Below, one piece after another: positions 61,435 to 64,000 of a stretch of DNA of 64,000 nt. The notes under the pieces are model-generated. The model was not told the origin of the DNA. It saw only the letters and a program-made list of their open reading frames with translations, and ran no database searches. This DNA is from Alphaproteobacteria bacterium. GTDB lineage: Bacteria > Pseudomonadota > Alphaproteobacteria > UBA6615. Position 1 is the first letter of the stretch, and every line of letters begins with the position of its first letter. The stretch lies in assembly GCA_011087645.1 (NCBI GenBank), contig JAALLF010000015.1, positions 26,501 to 90,500 on the forward strand, read 5' to 3'. Position numbers and translations under genes: made by a program.

Positions 61435-61635
61435 TTAGGACTGGCTCGCCGCGTTGCCGATCGCGTTACCGTATGCGCCGAAATAATCGCTCAGTCCGGT
61501 GCCCAGCGTGAACATTCCCGCGACGGCGACAATGGCGATAAAGACGATCAGAAAGGCGTATTCAGAGGCAACCGCACCCCGGGTTTCCCGCTTAAGGCTA
61601 AACAGGACCTCATAAAGATAGTTAAGAGCGTGCAT
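61435..61635 (-). CDS. Flp-type (type IVb) prepilin
   Basis: A 66-aa pilin precursor. The leader ends in RETRG and the mature hydrophobic helix begins AVASEYAFLIVFIAIVAVAG, with Glu at +5 and Tyr at +6, exactly the Flp signature. Such pilins are assembled by Tad systems, none of which lie in the window, so this is an orphan pilin gene or uses a Tad system elsewhere. Confidence 0.9.
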   Translation of the reverse strand: MHALNYLYEVLFSLKRETRGAVASEYAFLIVFIAIVAVAGMFTLGTGLSDYFGAYGNAIGNAASQS

Positions 61636-61862
61636 GCCTACTCTCCCGCAATATTCGATCGTCTAAATATAGCACAAAAATACAGTGACGTCGCGCTATG
61701 GCTGCCAATACAAGTCTACGACCTGGAAAACCGGCAACTGACAATCAAAGTCAGAAGAACAGAGTTTGGTTAATTTAAACTAAACCTAACGTGTGGTGGC
61801 GCACCCGTTCGAACTTTGTTCGAACTCATCTTCACAAAAGAGGGCAACCATTCCGAAAGGAA

Positions 61863-61939
61863 TGGCCGCCCGGGAAGACTCGAACTCCCAACCTCCTGAT
61901 TCGGATTCAGGCGCTACCCTAACAATATCAGTCAGGCGA
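61863..61939 (-). pseudogene. tRNA-Arg(CCG)-like remnant, candidate attachment site
   Basis: On the minus strand the anticodon arm CCTGA-ATCCGAA-TCAGG (anticodon CCG), the variable loop, the T-arm GGGAG-TTCGAGT-CTTCC and a 3' end ...CGGGCGGCCA are clear. The 5' acceptor can be paired (TCGCCTG with CGGGCGG, two wobbles), but position 8 is A rather than T, the D-arm does not fold, and discriminator and CCA do not line up by one base. Either it is a worn tRNA, or its 5' half was replaced when an element integrated, leaving the 3' half as an att site. DNA on its far side has lower G+C. Confidence 0.5.
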
Positions 61940-62059
61940 TGGGTCGGCATTGCACGTCCGCTTTGCCCCCAGTAACGGTCGTACTTTGCGACACCCGCCG
62001 ACGACCGGGATTAGCCATAAGCAGTCATTGGACGAACCAGCATATGTTTTGTTACTTGC

Positions 62060-63820
62060 TCACTCGGGCAGACCAGCGGTGATGAGATCGCTAGTAAGAG
62101 CTTCCATCCGTTCAGGCAGGCCAAGCGGTGCCAACTCGTATGCTCCCGCCCGGAATTGAGGTTCGTACTTAAGCAGACTTTGAGCAACCTCTTCGGCTTC
62201 CGCAAGGCGGCCCAAGCGAACATAGCTTGCTGCAAGGATAGCGTGAGCAGGAGCAAATTTAGAATTCGATTGGAGTGATCTTTCGGCAGCCTCCACAGCC
62301 TCGGTATAGTTGTCGGTACAATAATGGATAATGCAAAGGGTACCCTCTGGGCCAAATCGCATTGGATCGAGCGGATTTAAGCGGATAGCACGTTCCGCAG
62401 ATTCAATCGCCGTATCGTAATTGCCAAAAATCATGTGCGCTGCCGCTCGGTTCGTGTGAGTGCGCGCACCATTTGGGTTAAGAGTTATGGCTTTATCTAC
62501 AGCAGCTAAGGCGGTCTCTTTGTCAGACCCTAACGAGGCATAGATAAAACCGGTAAATGCCAGTGCATTGGCATCATCGGTTTTGCTCTCGATGACGGCA
62601 CGACAATGACCAATTGCGTCCTGTTTTACTTCCGGATCAAATCCGCCACGCGAATATTTATGCCAACAAGTGGCAGCTGCCAGCCCATGAGCCGAAGCAT
62701 AATCCGGCTCAAGTCGAATGGCCTCATTGAGTAGGCTAAGTGCCTTTTCCGCCTCTTCGGTGGAGTTTATCCAAACATGGGGCAGTGCGCGCAGATAGAA
62801 ATCGTATGCGTCGAGGCTGTCGGGGCGCTTGCGTCTGGTGCGTTCGATCTCAGCAAAGTTTATTGAGGGCTCAATTGCGCCGACAACACCTTCTGTGATG
62901 CGGTCCTGAAGATCGAAGACTTCTTCAAGCGATCCATCGTACCGCTCCGCCCAAAGGTGATTGCCTGTCTCTGTATCAATCATCTGGGCAGTAATGCGAA
63001 TACGGTTGCCGCCCTTGCGAACGCTGCCTTCGAGAACATAGCGAACGCCTAGTTCCTTCCCAATTTGTCGAACGTCAATGCTTTGGTTTTTGTAAATGAA
63101 GCTTGAATGACGTGCGACTACGTAGAACCAGCGAAATCGGGAAAGGGCCGTGATGATGTCTTCGGCCATGCCGTCAGCGAAATACTCTTGTTCCGGGTCG
63201 CGCGACATGTTGTCGAACGGGAGAACGGCGATGGAGGGTTTGTCGGAAACCGTAGGTGCAACGCGTTCCGTTGGACGCTGTTCCTCGATTTCTTCTAGGT
63301 CGATTTTATAAGCCCGCACGGGCTGGCTTATGTTCTTTACCTGCTGGTTGCCAAGATCGGTGAACGCGATCCCGGGCGCGCTGCGGACATGCTCGTGGAC
63401 ATTACTCGAAATGCAGATACCACCCGCTTCAGCCAATCCCTCCATTCGCGCGGCAACATTCACCCCATTGCCGTAGAGATCACCACCCTCCACGATGACA
63501 TCGCCGAGGCTAATGCCGATACGGAGTTCGATACGCTGATCTTGCGGCAACTCAGAATTGCGATCAGCAAGCGCTTGCTGGATGGCCACCGCGCTATTTA
63601 CGGCATTCGTGGCGCTGCCAAACTCGGCAAGCGCACCATCGCCGGTAAACTTGAAAATACGTCCGCCGAACTCTGCGGTTGTGGGTGCGAACAGCTCGCG
63701 TTGTAGCGATTTTAGGCGATTAAGTGTGCCAGCCTCGTCCGCTTCCATCAGCCGGGAATAGGCGACAACATCAGCAGCCAGAATAGCAGCGAGACGCCTT
63801 TGGACACTTTCTTCGGTCAT
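62060..63820 (-). CDS. Class III adenylate/guanylate cyclase with TolB-like and TPR domains (paralogue)
   Basis: A 586-aa protein with the same three-part layout as the one at 40396-42174. The cyclase domain has metal aspartates D17 (LAADVVAYSR) and D61 (KFTGDGALAEF) and NGVNVAARME. The TolB-like segment has IAVLPFDNMSRDPEQEYFAD and YVLEGSVRKGGNRIRI. TPRs follow. Three sampled 60-base lines of its DNA average about 53 percent G+C, lower than the surrounding genome, and its codons are less GC-biased than those of the first copy. With the tRNA-like remnant at its 3' side this suggests arrival by transfer. Confidence 0.88.
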   Translation of the reverse strand: MTEESVQRRLAAILAADVVAYSRLMEADEAGTLNRLKSLQRELFAPTTAEFGGRIFKFTGDGALAEFGSATNAVNSAVAIQQALADRNSELPQDQRIELRIGISLGDVIVEGGDLYGNGVNVAARMEGLAEAGGICISSNVHEHVRSAPGIAFTDLGNQQVKNISQPVRAYKIDLEEIEEQRPTERVAPTVSDKPSIAVLPFDNMSRDPEQEYFADGMAEDIITALSRFRWFYVVARHSSFIYKNQSIDVRQIGKELGVRYVLEGSVRKGGNRIRITAQMIDTETGNHLWAERYDGSLEEVFDLQDRITEGVVGAIEPSINFAEIERTRRKRPDSLDAYDFYLRALPHVWINSTEEAEKALSLLNEAIRLEPDYASAHGLAAATCWHKYSRGGFDPEVKQDAIGHCRAVIESKTDDANALAFTGFIYASLGSDKETALAAVDKAITLNPNGARTHTNRAAAHMIFGNYDTAIESAERAIRLNPLDPMRFGPEGTLCIIHYCTDNYTEAVEAAERSLQSNSKFAPAHAILAASYVRLGRLAEAEEVAQSLLKYEPQFRAGAYELAPLGLPERMEALTSDLITAGLPE

Positions 63821-64000
63821 TGCGGCTTATCCCCCTTAACAGGGGAGTTTATGGCCAAAGGTATACGCAGTCTATGAATGCTCCTGACGACTGCAATGGG
63901 TCAACAACGGTCGTACTCGCCCATCGCTCATGACGGCGGCATTACCCTGGTGATCTCAACTGGTCGACGCAACACTTTATCTTGGAAGCAAAGATGGAGT
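63821..64000. other. Right-end intergenic DNA, no gene seen
   Basis: The last 180 bases hold the upstream region of the cyclase gene (a purine-rich GGGGGATAAGCC stretch serves as its ribosome site), a 12-base sequence at 63906-63917 also found at 61974-61985, and no open frame or RNA gene I can support. Confidence 0.5.

Noticed and set aside
1..64000. CRISPR arrays, rRNA genes, phage genes, transposases
   Set aside because: I looked for regularly spaced direct repeats, rRNA blocks and integrase or transposase motifs and found none.

Overview
The window looks like chromosome from a G+C-rich alphaproteobacterium, probably Rhodospirillales- or Hyphomicrobiales-like. The supporting signs are an FNR/FnrN-type regulator with TTGAT-N4-ATCAA boxes, an argD-argF-hslO operon, a DUF1194 protein, an Flp pilin, class III cyclase/TolB-like/TPR proteins, and several families of palindromic intergenic repeats. 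It is gene-dense and mostly made of short operons. I see no rRNA, CRISPR array, prophage or transposase. LAYOUT. 1-3.7 kb: start of an enoyl-CoA hydratase, a COG0523/CobW metallochaperone GTPase, a HisI lacking one zinc cysteine, a GIY-YIG nuclease gene held between inverted palindromes, and a dihydroorotase-like amidohydrolase lacking one metal histidine. 3.7-15.2 kb: aerobic benzoyl-CoA (box) degradation. An alpha/beta hydrolase diverges from boxC-boxB-benzoate-CoA ligase, which converges on a complete branched-chain-type ABC importer (binding protein, two permeases, two ATPases). A CitE-like CoA lyase diverges from the importer; the reductase BoxA and the ring-cleaved aldehyde dehydrogenase are not here. 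15.4-19 kb: amidase, LDH2-type dehydrogenase and DMT exporter. 18.9-23.6 kb: an apparent oxygen-response island. An FNR-type regulator, an unknown 119-aa protein, an acetyltransferase-like protein, a universal stress protein and a hemerythrin are arranged around three near-consensus FNR boxes. 23.6-36.1 kb: cupin, tRNA-Gly(CCC), apaG, folE, trkH, argE, lipoprotein, hslO-argF-argD, two tandem ABC-2 permeases, recX and mscS. 36.1-43.4 kb: a cold-shock gene with a long leader, an unannotated 58-codon gene, an extremely A+T-rich gap, a secreted protein, LysE and MFS transporters, a membrane hydrolase, an adenylate cyclase/TPR protein and an orphan TRAP binding protein. 43.7-54.99 kb: CocE-type hydrolase, YciI-like and VOC proteins, a receiver-first histidine kinase, motAB, an MFS transporter, beta-oxidation-type enzymes, and a methyltransferase-YqgE-DUF1194 operon. 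55.2-61.6 kb: kynU-kynA, a MarR regulator with a cysteine cluster divergent from a haloalkane-dehalogenase-like enzyme across two palindromic operators, an HSL esterase, an AtzH/HpxZ-like protein, a DapA-like lyase and an Flp pilin. 61.86-64 kb: a degraded tRNA-Arg-like 3' half, then lower-G+C DNA carrying a second cyclase/TPR paralogue, which may mark an integration boundary. MOST INTERESTING POINTS: the snug palindrome-GIY-YIG-palindrome module; the FNR-box cluster around a regulator and uncharacterised genes; the COG0523-HisI-PyrC-like neighbourhood with altered metal ligands; the tRNA remnant at the right-hand edge; and the 140-bp stretch with only 19 G/C bases.
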